Assembly (NCBI GenBank): GCA_019802505.1
Contig: JAFMOC010000197.1
Location: 297,001-361,000, forward strand
Origin: Corydoras sp. C115
Taxonomy: Eukaryota; Chordata; Actinopteri; Siluriformes; Callichthyidae
Reading direction: 5' to 3'
Length of the DNA stretch: 64,000 nt
Shown piece after piece: positions 11,701 through 23,673 of this stretch (within the stretch, counting starts at the first letter, position 1; every line of letters begins with the position of its first letter). The position numbers were made by a program, and so were the translations under genes. Under the pieces are notes generated by a model. That model was given only the letters and a program-made list of their open reading frames with translations, ran no database searches and had not been told where the DNA came from.

Positions 11701-12158
11701 TCTTTCATCATGGAGATGTTTCGGAGTGTCCACACGTCAGACATCAACACAACACCGTACAGAAGACACAACTTAGTCCTCTGTTATATTAAAAGCATCA
11801 TTACATCTTTAATTTCCCTTCATGTTGCTCCTGGACACCAGCTACACACCCTGTACATCACACGCCATTAACTTTGTCTAGAGGACATCACAGCTCACAG
11901 GTCACCTCCTGAAATGACCCACAGCTTCACAAAATCAAAACTGAAAACTTTTATTTTTAGCGTTTAATCGGCTGCAATCCATTTACAGTGAAATGTCGCC
12001 ATCTAGCGGTCATTAGTTGATTGTGCAGGTTTCCAGCTTGCTTTAATAAAAAAAAAAAAAAAAAAAACCTGTACTGTACAGAAGTGTAATCTGATTAAAG
12101 ACTCATCTTCTATAAATTCAAACAAGAATTACATATACTTTATATATATATATATATA

Positions 12159-12425
12159 GGACGGCACGGTGGCTTAGTGGTTTAGCATGTTCTCTCTCTC
12201 CCCTGGGTTCTCCGGTTTCCTCCCACAGTCCAAAAACTTGGATCAAGTCAATTGAGTTCTCCAAATTGCCCCATATAGAGTGTGTCTGTGTGAGTGTGTG
12301 TGCCCAGCAATGGATTGGCGCCCTGTCCTGGGTGTATCTGCCCAGAGCCCGAAACGTTCTCCCCTGGATGGGCATGGGGAACCCCCCCGAAACCCTAATA
12401 TAGGATAAAGCGGAAGATAATGGAT

Positions 12426-12429
<4 letters not shown>
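12159..12429 (+). mobile_element. tRNA-derived SINE (family A), internally deleted
   Basis: It starts with the family A head (GCACGGTGGCTTAGTGG) and then jumps into the core; the B-box region and first core half are missing. It ends in the family tail TAAAGCGGAAGATAATGGATGG. The tail plus a (TA)n run is repeated immediately afterwards (12461-12537). Confidence 0.85.
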
Positions 12430-12466
<37 letters not shown>

Positions 12467-12480
12467 GGAAGATAATGGAT

Positions 12481-12537
<57 letters not shown>
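12428..12537. repeat. TA microsatellites separated by a copied SINE tail
   Basis: (TA)n at 12428-12461, then a 22-bp SINE tail, then a longer (TA)n at 12483-12537. The repeated tail plus TA block implies a small tandem duplication or slippage. Confidence 0.9.
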
Positions 12538-12539
<2 letters not shown>

Positions 12540-12999
12540 CACATGCACAGAGTCATCAGTGGATACATACTACATAAAAGTCATTTTAATGTTCCATGCC
12601 TTAGTTTACTTAAGATTTAAGATTTCCCTTCAGTTGAACCCAATGATGTGGGTCACCCCTCAAAAATCCCACCAGACTTCATCGTTGGCACAATTGAGCC
12701 ATACAGTAAACACCCTGTGACTGCCTAGTTCATCACACTGTCTCATTTATTCACCTGTGTCCATGAGATTACTTCATTCAGTGAAATGAAAACGTGCAGA
12801 GCTTTACTTTCAGCAGAGAATCAAATCAATAAAATCGTGACTTTGCCCAGTGGGGTTTAAATATTTACATAATACTTTCCCCGTCACGCCGATGGTATCC
12901 TCAACAAACCCTTCATTCCGACAGACCTGCAGCTTTCTGATCAGCAATGACGGAAAAGTGGGAGGTGGCCTGAAATATAACAGATTAGAGCAGGAAGTC

Positions 13000-13007
13000 T
13001 ATAAAAA
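13000..13007 (+). promoter_or_regulatory. TATA box of the moxd gene
   Basis: TATAAAAA lies 57 bp before the moxd ATG at 13064, which would place transcription start near 13030 with a 5' leader of only about 30-35 nt. It is a good motif match in the right place, but the start site is not proven. Confidence 0.55.
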
Positions 13008-13063
13008 GGACACGATGATCCATTTCAGAGCAGAAAGTGGAGAAAAGAACCGGCGTCTGCACC

Positions 13064-16000
13064 ATGACCCTAACGACTCTCCTCACGGCCCTGGCTCTGC
13101 TCCTGCCCCAGGCCCCCGGCGGGGAGGTGGATCCGGCTCTGCCCTTCTCAGAGTACCTGGACCTGAGCGGCCAGGTCCTGCTGAGGTGGGGCTTCGACTT
13201 GATGAAGGACACCATCCTCTTCGAGCTGAGGGTCAAAACCACCGGCTGGACCGGCCTCGGGTTCAGTCCCAACGGAGGAATGACGGGCTCGGACATCGTG
13301 ATCGGAGGAGTCGGACCTGGTGGCATATATTTTACAGTAAATTATTTATTTATTTATTTAATTTCATGTCAAGCTAGGATTTTATTCACCCGAGGACATG
13401 GGATTTAACAAAACATCTGAATTCAGTCATTAAAAAGTGAGTCCTCATACTACTGTCCATATACTTTAACGTTTTAAGAATGATTTAGCCTCGATTATTA
13501 ATAGCTGAGCAGTAGAACAATCACAGAACTGTTTTAATTAAGATAATTAGTATATTGTATATTAGTATATTTCACACATCTATATATACTGTATTTTTTT
13601 GTATTTAAAAAAACATATATTATTTTCTTCTTTAAAATTAAAATTTAAATGATAACTTTAAAATAACAGGGTAATCGGGGTCCGTGACCCATAATTTCGT
13701 TTTCATCTCATGTACCACATGTGATATTAATGATAATAAAATTTTCTTGAATCTTGAATCACACCATGACTGCGAGCCAGTGGACAACCTAAAGTCCTAA
13801 ACCTGGTGGGACAGACCTCGCACGGCCCGTACAGAAGATTAATCCGAGGATTTCGGATAAATCAGAAGAGATGGTGAGCAGCATCCTCTCCCCCAACATC
13901 GGTGTCTGACCGTCCACATGCTTCTCTTCACCGTCACACGTGTGGAATCCGTCTTGGCCCATAAAAAAAATCCCAAATTCAGTGTGATTCTGTGTAGAAA
14001 ACCCTCCACCCCGACGTGCACCGGTGTAAAGTTGTCAGACTGGTATTTTTTGGGAATATGAGCTCCTGCTTCTCACCGCGGTGCTTTGTCTCTAAATAGG
14101 ACAGACACGGCGTGGGAGACTCCATGCCTCGGCTGGACGAGCAGCAGGACTACAAGCTCATTTCCCTGAGCGAGGCTGACGGGGAGACGGCGATGAAGTT
14201 CCAGCGCTCCATCCGAGCCTGCGACGAGGAGGACTTTCCCATCACTGTGAGACACCCGCCGTCCGTTAAGCATCGAACCCACCGTCCTCCTGAGAAAAAA
14301 ACCTGCGGGTTAATCACTCACAACGCTGTAGATGTGACGGTGGAGGTGGTTTTGTGGTGGTACCTCACAGCAGGAACGACCTTAAGGGTTCCAGGATAAC
14401 GACCCAGCACTGAGCGGACAATAAAATAATCAGTATTATAATAGGGCAGCACGGTGGCTTAGTGGTTAGCATGTTCTCCTCTCAGCGATAGGGATTCCCG
14501 GTTCGAATCCCCATCTGGGTGGAGTTTCCATGTTCTCCCCGTGTCTGCGTGGGTTTCCTCCGGGTTCTCCGGTTTCCTCCCACAGTCCAAAAACATGGAT
14601 CAAGTCAATTGAATTCTCAAAATTGCCCCATATAGAGTGTGTCTGTGTGAGTGAGTGTGTGCCCAGCGATGGATTGGCGCCCTGTCCTGAGTCTATCTGC
14701 CCAGCGCCTGAGATGTTCTCCCCTGGATGGGCATGGGGAACCCCCCCGCGACCCTAATAGAGGATAAAGCGGGAGATAACGAATGAATGAGTATTATAAT
14801 AGAGGGAATTATCCATCCATCCATTATCTTCTGCTTTATCCGCTATTAGGGTCGCGGGGGGGTTCCTCATGCCCATCCAGGGGAGAACGTCTCGGGTGCT
14901 GGGCAGATACACCCAGGACAGGGCGCCAATCCATCGCTGGGCACACACTCACTCACACACACACACACTCTATATGGGGCAATTTGGAGAACTCAATTCA
15001 CTCGATCCATGTTTTTGGAATGTGGGAGGAAACCGGAGAACCCGGAGGAAACCCATGCGGACACGGGGAGAACATGGAAACTCCACCCAGATGCCGATTT
15101 GAACTGGGAATAACCTAGTGCTGAGAGGAGAACATGCTAAACCACTAAGCCACCGTGCCGCCCATTAATCAGTATTATAATGGAGTGAATTAATAAAATT
15201 ACATTTAAAAATTAAAATTTAAAATAACATTTAAAATAAAAATGACATTTAAAATAAAAATAACATTTAAAATAAAAATGACATTTAAAATAAAAATGAC
15301 ATTGAAAATAAAAATAACATTTAAAATAAAAATGACATTTAAAATAAAAATAACATTTAAAGTGTCAAAGTGTAATATTAAAAACATAAAAATAAAGTGT
15401 CCGGTACGGAGGGTGATCTACAAGAGACAGTTGTTAAATGTCCTGCTGACCTTATTTGTATTTCCAGCTCAAAACTAGCTGTATTATTATTATACGATCA
15501 CAGCATGAGGGTCTCGGGTTCTGAGTGAGTTTTGCATGTTCTCCGCGACGTTTGAATGGGTTTCTGCCGGCTTATTGACATCACATGTTAAAGTGTGTAT
15601 GGTATGTTTCCCTGTGTGTAGCGTTAGACCCCGTCATGGGGGAAGGACTGTAGGAATGAAATATTGGGCTTTCCGCAGAACGTTCCCATCAAGCTGATCT
15701 ACGCGTACGGGGAGGACGACGACGTCGGCTACCACAAGTCCCGGCGTGGAACCAAGGAGCTGCACCTCCTGAACTTCATGCCTCGAGCCGCCGTCCCCGA
15801 CAGCCGGCATTCGGACCTCACCGTGACGAACGTAACCGCGACGGACGCAACTACGGATTCCAAACATCTCCAAACGGATGGTTCTAATCATGGTTCCTTG
15901 TGTTTGGCAGTTCACGGTTCCTCCAGAACCGACCTACTACCACTGCAAGGTCCTCAAGCTGACCACGCCGGACAGGAAGCACCACATCTACCGCGTAAGA

Positions 16001-17159
16001 GGTGGTCCGTTGGGGTGGGCAGAACAATTCTGTGTCATGTGACTCGTGTTCTGGATCTTCAGGAGGGTTCGAGATGGTGATTCGGTTGGTTTTGATGTTT
16101 CCAGATCGAGCCGGTTATACAGAACCCCGACCTGGTGCACCACCTGCTGCTGTACCGCTGCCCCCCCACGGTCACCACCCCCTCTGAGCAGGAGTGCTAC
16201 ACGGGAAGCAGCGGGGAACCCTGCATCCACGTCATGGCGGTGTGGGGGGTCGGAGGGGGGGTGAGTTCTCTCAGGTCCTGTGATGGTGGAAGGGGGGAGT
16301 GCATTTCGGGTCGGGTCCCCATTTCGCAGACTCACTCTCTCGGTCGTTCCAGGCGTTCGAACTTCCCGAGGAGGCCGGCATTCCGATTGGTGGAGAGGGA
16401 TGGGACGTGTTCTACCGCCTGGAGGTGCACTACAACAACCCCGCTTCCGCTTCAGGTGCGGAGAACACGGCGGCGGCGCTCCACACTGACAGAAAAACGA
16501 AGTGTGTGAATGTGCTCAGGGCCGGCACGGTGGCGTAGGGTTTGGCATGTTCTCCTCGATGTGCAGGGGGGGATTCCAGGTTCAAATCCCAATCTGGGTG
16601 GAGTTTGCATGTTCTCCCCGTGTCCTCGTGGGTTTCCTCCGGGTTCTCCGGTTTCCTCCCACAGTCCAAAAACATGCATTTAAGGTAAATTGAATGCTTC
16701 AAATTGCCCCATATAGAGTGTGTGTGTGTGTGTGTGTGTGTGCGTGTGTGTCCAGCAATAGATTGGCGTCCTATCCTGGGTGTATCTTTCCAGCACCCAA
16801 AACGTTCTCCCCTGGATGGGCATGGGGAACCCCCTCCCACCCCCACACACAGGACAGGGGGGCAATCTATCACTGGGCACAGACTCACACAGACACGTAC
16901 ACGTACACATACACACTCTACTATATGGGGCAATTTGGAGAACTCAATTGACCTTGATCCATGTTTTTGGACTGTGGGAGGAAACCGGAGAACCCGGAGG
17001 AAACCCACGCGGACACGGGGAGAACATGGAAACTCCACCCAGATGGGGATTCGAACCGGGAATCCCTAGTGCTGAGAGGAGAACATGCTAAACACTAAGC
17101 CACCGTGCCGCCCTAGTTCATAACACACTATTGTGTGTGTATTGTGTATGTGTGTGTGT

Positions 17160-17194
<35 letters not shown>

Positions 17195-19020
17195 GACGAG
17201 TGGACAGCTCAGGATTACGCTTTCATTACACCTCTCGGCTGCGGCAGTACGACGCCGGGGTTCTGCAGACGGGACTGGCCGTGATTCCTGGGAAGGCCTA
17301 CGCCATCCCGCCCAACGCCTCGGAATTCCAGACCTACGGCCTCTGTGACTCCGCCCACATCCCCCACGTAAACCACATCAAAGGCCTTCGCATTATTTAT
17401 TTCATTATTAATTATTTACCAATTAATTACTTATTTTGTATTCAATCAGCGTCTTACTGTGTACATCAACATGTGTGTCTGTTGGGGGGGGGGGGGTTCC
17501 CCATGACCATCCAGTGGAGAACGTTTCGGGCGCTGGACAGGACGCCAAGCTATCACTGGACACACACTCACTCACACATACACTATATGGGGCAATTTAG
17601 AGCATTCAATTTGCCTTGAATCCATGTTTTTTGTCCCGTGGGAGGAAACCGGAGAACCCGGTCCAAACTGAAGCCCATCCAAACTGGATATCGAACCTGA
17701 ATTCCCAGCGCTAAAAGGAGAACATGCCAACCACAAAGCCACCTGGCTGAAGCTCTTAACTATATTACAATATAAATTAATTACACATACACTTATTAAC
17801 ATTCACTTACTGTACTTTGGTATGTTCTCCAGGTCCTCGCTGACCATCCGCATCACATCCAGGTGTTTGCAGCTATTCTACACACACACCTCGCCGGGAT
17901 CCGGGTGCGAGTCGGACAGTTCAGGTAAGAACGGAGCATTGCACTTACGCTGACCCAAACGTGGAGGTCATACAGGTGGAGTTTGTGGTTCTGCTGTTCC
18001 ACGGTCAGTGCAGGGATTATTGGGATTAGGGTGGTGGATGTTTCTGCAGTGACACTGACGTGGTGGTTCTGTGTCGGTACCGGTGGATCAGACACCGCAG
18101 TGCTGCTGGAGGATTTAGATTTTATGTAATTCTACATCCACAAGGTGGAGCAGTGTACGGTGGAGCAGTTTAAGGTGGAGCAGTTTAAGGTGGAGCAGTT
18201 TAAGGTGGAGCAGTTTAAGGTGGAGCAGTGTACGGTGGAGCAGTTTAAGGTGGAGCAGTGTACGGTGGAGCAGTTTAAGGTGGAGCAGTGTACGGTGGAG
18301 CAGTTTAAGGTGGAGCAGTGTACGGTGGAGCAGTTTAAGGTGGAGGAGTGTACCGCAGTGTACAGTGTGGTGGTGCAGGGTTAAACATTCCCACGGCACT
18401 ACGCTGCTTCGTTACCTGAAACGGAGCGTCCTCTCAGGTATTAAAGGTTTAAACCCAGAGTATGTAGGATATAAAACGGCAAACGTAACCTGACCCCTTA
18501 ATCCCCGTGAGCTCGAGAACAAAGTAAGAAACCCTTTAGAACGTCCCAGTGGAATAACGCCCGTGTCCCGTGTTCTTCAGAGACGGACAGCAGATCGATT
18601 TCCTGGCCATGAACGAACACTACGACTTCGAGATGCAGCAGGTCACACACCTGGGGACAACCAAGACGGTTCACGTGGTAAGCTGAGCCACGCCCTACGT
18701 TCTAAAGTACCGGGACACCCACAACATTACACCCACAGCAGCTTCAGCCAGGTCTCAGTTCTAGTTCATCTCAGTCAAGTTCTTCCACACCAAACTTCCC
18801 TGACCTCTTTGTGCCATGCTGGAACGCGAAATGCCCTTCCCCAAACTGTTTTGTTTATATATATCTATATTATGTTTATATATATGTATATTTAAAGACG
18901 TTAAGCTTGTTTGATTGTATTTTTGGGTTTACAGGGGGATAAACTCCTGGTGCAATGCACATACAACACCAGCAACCGGACTGAGATCACCTGGGTCGGT
19001 CAACTCTTATATAAGAATTA

Positions 19021-19066
<46 letters not shown>

Positions 19067-20277
19067 TAATGGATTCGTGTTTAGCACGATTCTATTCTTA
19101 GTGCTGGGGATTATTCAAGGTTCGAATCCCAATCTGTAAGGAGTTTCCATTTTCTCCCCATCTCCATGTGGGTTTCCTCCGGGTTCTCCGCTTTCCCCCC
19201 ACAGTCCAAAAAAACATGAATTCAAGGTAAATGGAATGCTCCATTTTGCCCCATATAGTGCGTGTGCCCAGTGATGGCTTGGCCCCCTGTCCTGGGTGTG
19301 TCCGCCCACAGCCCGAAGTGCTCTCCCGTGCATGGGAGAACTTAAATCAGTTTAAAGTCGGTAAATAAGCAGCTGGGGCAAATACACGGGGCAAATTAGA
19401 GCATTACATTGAATCCATGTTTTTGTACTGTGGAAGGAAACCAGAGAACTCAAAGTAAACCCATGTGGACACGGGGAGAACATGCAAACTTCACCCAGAT
19501 CGGGATTCGAACCTGGAATCTCCAGCGCTGAGAGGAGAACGTCCTATTAACATTATTATTACAGTTTTAAAGGAGTTTTTTTATTTATTATATGTTCTCA
19601 GGGAGGTTTCGGTACGGCTGATGAGATGTGTCTGGCCTTCCTGTATTATTACCCAGCGATGAACATCAGTCAGTGCGTCAGCCTCCCCAATTCCACTGCC
19701 CTGATGGAGGCGATGGGCGCGGCTGATTACACGTAATACATCAGACACCACACACACCGTCCTCACGCTTACAGAACCGTCCTACGTCTCGGAACTCACT
19801 CCGTTCACTTCCACAGAATGTGGCTGAATCTGATGACCAGCAAAAGCTGGACGGACGCATCCGTCGCCGATTATCAACAGGTCCTCAGCCAAATCCAGCA
19901 GTACACGCTGGTTACAGAGACACAGGTGGGTTCTGCAGTGTTCTGGGTGAGGGTACCTGGAGGTACCTGCTCCATATGGAGATGTCTGACCTTCTGGTCC
20001 ATTGGGGTTGAGATTAGGACTCAGTGTCCATTTCCTCAGAATCATAAACCTTCATGAATCTCACCCTGAATTAATGCGTCATTTCGTTCTCCAGGGGAAC
20101 ATGATGCTCGACGACGCTCTGATTCCAGATCTGCGCCTCAGTCCGTCTGCGGTCTGTCCAAAGAGCGGCGGGGTGACCGTGAGTCCCGCTGCAGGGGAAC
20201 CACAGCTGCTGATCTGGGTGACAGCAGCACTGACCCTCCTCTCGCATCATCCCACGGCTGACCGTTTGTTCAGATGA
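13064..20277 (+). CDS. moxd2: DBH-like copper monooxygenase (MOXD family, probably MOXD2-like), complete
   Basis: Thirteen exons join without a frame break into 586 aa: 13064-13336, 14100-14246, 15679-15831, 15911-15994, 16105-16260, 16353-16455, 17195-17367, 17833-17924, 18581-18677, 18935-18994, 19602-19732, 19817-19925, 20095-20277. Most donors are ordinary; exon 10 uses GTCGGT. The ATG follows GCACC and opens a signal peptide (MTLTTLLTALALLLP). A DOMON domain follows (about 30-140, GLGFSPNGGM). The ascorbate-dependent type II copper monooxygenase modules keep every expected ligand: CuH His231-His232 (VHHLLLY) and His297 (LEVHYNNP); CuM His380 and His382 (LHTHLAG) and Met455 (DEMCLAF). The C-terminus is mildly hydrophobic. 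Enzymes of this family hydroxylate in the secretory pathway; the MOXD substrate is unknown. SEYLDL, KTTGW and the length fit MOXD2 better than MOXD1 from memory, so the paralogue is tentative (family 0.95, paralogue about 0.6). ATTAAA at 20283 or 20334 may serve polyadenylation. Confidence 0.9.
13337..14099. other. moxd intron 1
   Basis: AT-rich intron. The segment around 13890-13920 carries CATCGGTGTCTGACC, the footprint of the Tc1-like 3' transposase region seen elsewhere in the window. No extra exon is visible. Confidence 0.5.
14444..14790 (+). mobile_element. SINE family A, full length, moxd intron 2
   Basis: Complete, with head, both cores and a GAATGAATGA tail. AGTATTATAATAG precedes it, and GTATTATAATAG follows as a target-site duplication. 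Confidence 0.9.
14812..15163 (-). mobile_element. SINE family A, full length, moxd intron 2, inverted to the previous one
   Basis: Complete, starting with the TCCATCCATCC tail complement. It is flanked by AGTATTATAATAGAGGGAAT and AGTATTATAATGGAGTGAAT, a long imperfect duplication. Confidence 0.9.
15215..15362. repeat. 18-bp A/T-rich minisatellite in moxd intron 2
   Basis: About eight copies of an 18-bp unit (ACATTTAAAATAAAAATG and close variants). It lies just beyond two SINEs in the same intron. Because 18 is divisible by three it stays open in several frames without coding. Confidence 0.9.
16519..16840 (+). mobile_element. SINE family A, tail-truncated, moxd intron 6
   Basis: Head and cores present; it stops in the C-run and passes directly into an inverted copy. 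Confidence 0.85.
16845..17113 (-). mobile_element. SINE family A, inverted partner, moxd intron 6
   Basis: Starts at the CAGGACAGGGG part of the second core and runs to the head. It pairs with 16519-16840 as an inverted repeat. Confidence 0.85.
17484..17745 (-). mobile_element. SINE family A, diverged, moxd intron 7
   Basis: Recognisable from CCATCCAGTGGAGAACGTTT and ATATGGGGCAATTTAGAGC; the head is degraded. Confidence 0.75.
17985..18115. mobile_element. Fold-back repeat fragment in moxd intron 8
   Basis: Contains ATTAGGGTGGTGGATG, CTGCAGTGACACTGACGTGG and GGATCAGACACCGCAGTGCT, the arm of the palindromic family. It is truncated and followed directly by the 15-bp minisatellite. Confidence 0.65.
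18143..18352. repeat. 15-bp alternating minisatellite in moxd intron 8
   Basis: About 14 units of GTGGAGCAG followed by TTTAAG or TGTACG. The two types run in blocks and then alternate, giving a 30-bp higher-order unit. It sits directly after a fold-back repeat fragment (17985-18115). Confidence 0.92.
19020..19066. repeat. ATA microsatellite, moxd intron 10
   Basis: About 15 AAT units beside a SINE. Confidence 0.95.
19081..19335 (+). mobile_element. SINE family A, diverged, moxd intron 10
   Basis: Contains GGTTCGAATCCCAATCTG and GGGTTTCCTCCGGGTTCTCC; the 5' head is decayed. Confidence 0.75.
19371..19543 (-). mobile_element. SINE family A fragment, inverted, moxd intron 10
   Basis: First core and head only (GGACACGGGGAGAACATGCA, GGGATTCGAACC). 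Confidence 0.75.
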
Positions 20278-20339
20278 GTGTAATTAAAAATGCTTCGTCT
20301 AATCAATTTATTTTGACTCGAGCCACAGACTTAATTAAA

Positions 20340-20960
20340 CATGCGTTTTTAAAAACATGCTGCAGCTTCAGTGATGGAATTTAACAGCGTGCATCTCACT
20401 GGTGGAACGGGGGGGGGGGGGGGGGGAGGGGTTCTTGTAATTTGGATTAGAGAACCCGATGGTGGCGGTCGCAGTCAGCCGCATGGCGTCCTCACCGCCG
20501 TTTATCAAGTTTCAGAAATAACACAATTAGTTTGAACATTGCAAAATATTTAGGACTCTAACGAAAGCCGGATGACATCAGCAGATCTCTGATCTCAGAC
20601 TTCAAAATAAAGACTTAATCGTCGTTTCTCTAAAGTAAGAACAAAGTTCCAAACAAAGTTCCAGATCCGGTTACAGAACTGAGCATTAACGGCTGCTCTG
20701 GTTTCACAAAGAAAACAAACATCCCATAATAAACACCCCGTCAGGAACAGGAACAATGCGCTGGATTAAATCCCTTTAGAGTTCAAATGTGTGGAAGAAT
20801 TTAAAGGAGGCTACTTCTCATTTTAAAACCATAATAAAAATTAAGTCATTAAATTATAATTACAGCGGCTAGTTAATATTTATATTTATTTGATGAGAAA
20901 ATCAAGTAGAAAACCTAATATCTATTGTTAAATTTATTTACAACATATATATATATATAT
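20340..20960. other. Intergenic DNA after moxd
   Basis: Contains a G-run near 20409-20432 and otherwise unremarkable AT-rich sequence. No gene or clear repeat is seen. Confidence 0.5.
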
Positions 20961-20964
20961 ATAT

Positions 20965-21150
20965 GGCACGGTGGCTTGGTGGTTTAGCATGTTCTCCTCT
21001 CAGCACTAAGGATTCCCGGTTCGAATCCCCATCTGGGTGGAGTTTCCATGTCCTCCCCGTGTCTGCGTGGGTTTCCTCCGGGTTCTCTGGTTTCCTCCCA
21101 CAGTCCAAAAACATGGATCAAGTCAATTGAGTTCTTCAAAATGCCCCATT
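20965..21150 (+). mobile_element. SINE family A, 3'-truncated
   Basis: Head and first core, beginning right after a (TA)n run and ending in TTTGGTTCTTG-type short repeats (21160-21215). Confidence 0.85.
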
Positions 21151-21299
21151 TATGGTTCTGTAGTTCTTGTTTGGCTCCTGTTTGGTTCTTGTTTGGTTCC
21201 TGTTTGGTTCTCTGGGTCTAATTTTCCTCTGAAATACGGGGTGGTTTGGGAGTCACAGTCTTAACATTACATCAGTGAACTGCACCACAGCAAGGTGGC

Positions 21300-21779
21300 G
21301 TTATAGAGCACAATAAATATTAAGCAGTGACGTAACTGTCCAGCAACAACAACACAGCGTGTAGCAAAATTAACATTACGACTCAAAGCACTCCGAAAAC
21401 TCAGGAGGAAACGATCACAGAAGGAAACTACAAGGTTCTGAACGTATTAATGAGCCATACAAAGTGATTAAAGTAATTAAAAAGATTAATTTGATTAAGA
21501 TGACACGACGCCGACCACAAAACGCAACACACCTTCAGCAGCATGGCGTCGTTTCTGCGGTGCGATGGCTCCCTCTGGTGTTTGGAAGTGGTAACGACGT
21601 GGTTACAGGTGAATTACTAGCTGAGCTTTTAACTCTGAACCGAATCATGCAGTACTGAGTAATTAATTTAATTAATGCTTAATTATTAATTATAATAGAT
21701 AATAGATTATTTATACGATTTATTAGGTAAAAATACAAAAGTAAATAGGCAAATATATATATATAATAATTAAATATAG
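21300..21779. other. Intergenic DNA, nothing recognised
   Basis: AT-rich with short open frames lacking splice borders or motifs. Confidence 0.45.
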
Positions 21780-21965
21780 ATGTTGCTTTGTGTACTGGGG
21801 CACAGTCATGCTGGAGCGAACAAGGGCCTTCCCCAAACTGTTTTCAGGTAGTGGGTTGCCCAGAGTAATCAGACTGAATGGATCATTTTATTTTAAAGGT
21901 TACGGGATGTGCCTTTAAAAAATTTTGTCCATACAGTTTGTTATTATAAAGACGTTGGACCTTTT
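21780..21965 (+). mobile_element. Tc1/mariner-like DNA transposon remnant
   Basis: Carries CTGGGGCACAGTCATGCTGG, then GGGCCTTCCCCAAACTGTT, and ends near TTTTGTCCATACAGTTTG, resembling the terminal TTTTGTCCATATAG of fish Tc1-like elements. No intact transposase frame remains. Confidence 0.55.
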
Positions 21966-21985
21966 GACTTTTCGTTTAAAACCTA

Positions 21986-22960
21986 TACCTCTAAACAGCC
22001 AGGAGATGTCGCTGTTGTATCGTGAATGAGCAAACCTTCATGCAAATCTTGAAAATGTAAAATAACATTTTCTATTAACCAATAAAAAAGACAAATGTTG
22101 TCGTTTATTTAACGATGAATTATTGTTCGTTTATATTTATATATTCATTATGGAACCACGGTGTATAAAACGTGTATGTGCTACTATTTAATTAGATAAT
22201 AATGAACATTTAGATTAAAAATTGCACTTTCTTTGAGCTCTTAATGGAAATACTGTATAAACAATTAATCAAGTTCCATGTAGATAAATGGAACACTTTC
22301 ACCCGAATACTTTTAAGATATTGGAGAAGAGTTCGTTTGAATTTGGATGAATATTCTTCGTGTTCTATTAAAGATCCACATCGTCTGATTGATGGCTGCA
22401 GTAATGAGACAGAAAAACAACAATAAAGCGACCGAATTAAAGCTGTTCTGAGTGTTGTTTCCAGCAGAAACGACACAACAGAAGAAAAGCAACGGAGACT
22501 AATTTATAACGGTCTGAATTCCTGACGTGCAGCGTCGGCCGACGCTTTGATGGTTTTTATTTGCATTGTATTGTTGAAAACCACATTAGAGCGGATTATT
22601 TCCACCAAATAGTTTCGGAAACTGGAATTATGTGTCGAGCAAAACAATCCCACGAGTTTAATTTGTGACATCTGCTTCGCTTTTGGACGTTTCGCAGCGA
22701 AAGAGCGGCGACCAATCAGAAGAGCGGGATTTTAAAGATTAAATCATACAGGGGTGACGTCACGAGGTGACCGTCGCATCAGCAGGTCGGAAGCTCCGTC
22801 ATTATAAATGAAATAAATGTTTTCATCCAAATGAATACAGTTCACAGCTGAGGTGGTTCACATGAAGCAGTCATCACCTGATCAGCAGAGAACATACCAA
22901 AGGACACTGACAAAGTATGAAGAAACAGATGAACTAACCTAATTAACGCCATTTAACATC
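21986..22960. other. Intergenic DNA between moxd and hey2
   Basis: AT-rich. It contains AGAGAACATACCAAA at about 22888, the terminal motif of the fold-back element seen in the hddc2 3' UTR. No coding evidence. Confidence 0.45.
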
Positions 22961-22970
22961 ATCAGAGTCC

Positions 22971-23195
22971 AGGGTTCCCCATGCCCATCCAGGGGAGAAC
23001 GTTTCGGGCGCAGGGCAGAAACACCCAGGACAGGGGGGCAATCTATCAGTGGGCAGACACTCACTCACACAGTCTATATGGGGCAATTTGGAGAATTTAC
23101 TTGACTTGATCCATGTTCCCACGTGGGAGGAAACCGGAGAACCCGGAGGAAACCCACACGGACACGGGGAGAACATGCAAACTCCACCCAAAATA
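22971..23195 (-). mobile_element. SINE family A, head-truncated
   Basis: Second core and part of the first core; it stops at CTCCACCCA and is followed by the scrap AATAGCAGATAAAGCAG. Confidence 0.8.
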
Positions 23196-23673
23196 GCAGA
23201 TAAAGCAGTGTGTTCGGTGCAGTGTGTTCACACACACACACGTCTTTAATTACAAATCACAAAGATCCGAAACAACACGAAGTAACGAGGCTCGCAGATC
23301 ATGTGACCCTCAAAATCCATCCAGAAGGGATTAACTCCGTTTCCTCAATAACGTTCTCAACAGAACCGTCACTAGAACCCGGGTGGTTTGGAACGCAGCC
23401 CACTCTAACAGGTCGATCACGCTGGGTTATTGTTATGATTAGTGTGGAGGTGGCTGAGTCCTAAATCTCCTAATTAAAGCTGCTTTAAGGCTCATTAACG
23501 AGCTGCTGAATGGGATTAACTAGGTTATGATGACCGCTCAAAATCCAGAGTTCTGAGTTCGAAGACAGGATCACATCCGGGGAACAGGGAGGGGTTAAAG
23601 ACACTCACTGGTTACTTCATATGGTCCTGTAGTCCATTTGTAGTCCATCTGTAGTCCATATGGTTCTCTACAG

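Noticed and set aside
14444..14530. tRNA gene (box A and box B present)
   Set aside because: It is the head of a dispersed SINE; the cloverleaf is not maintained and the same head occurs about 25 times with the SINE body.
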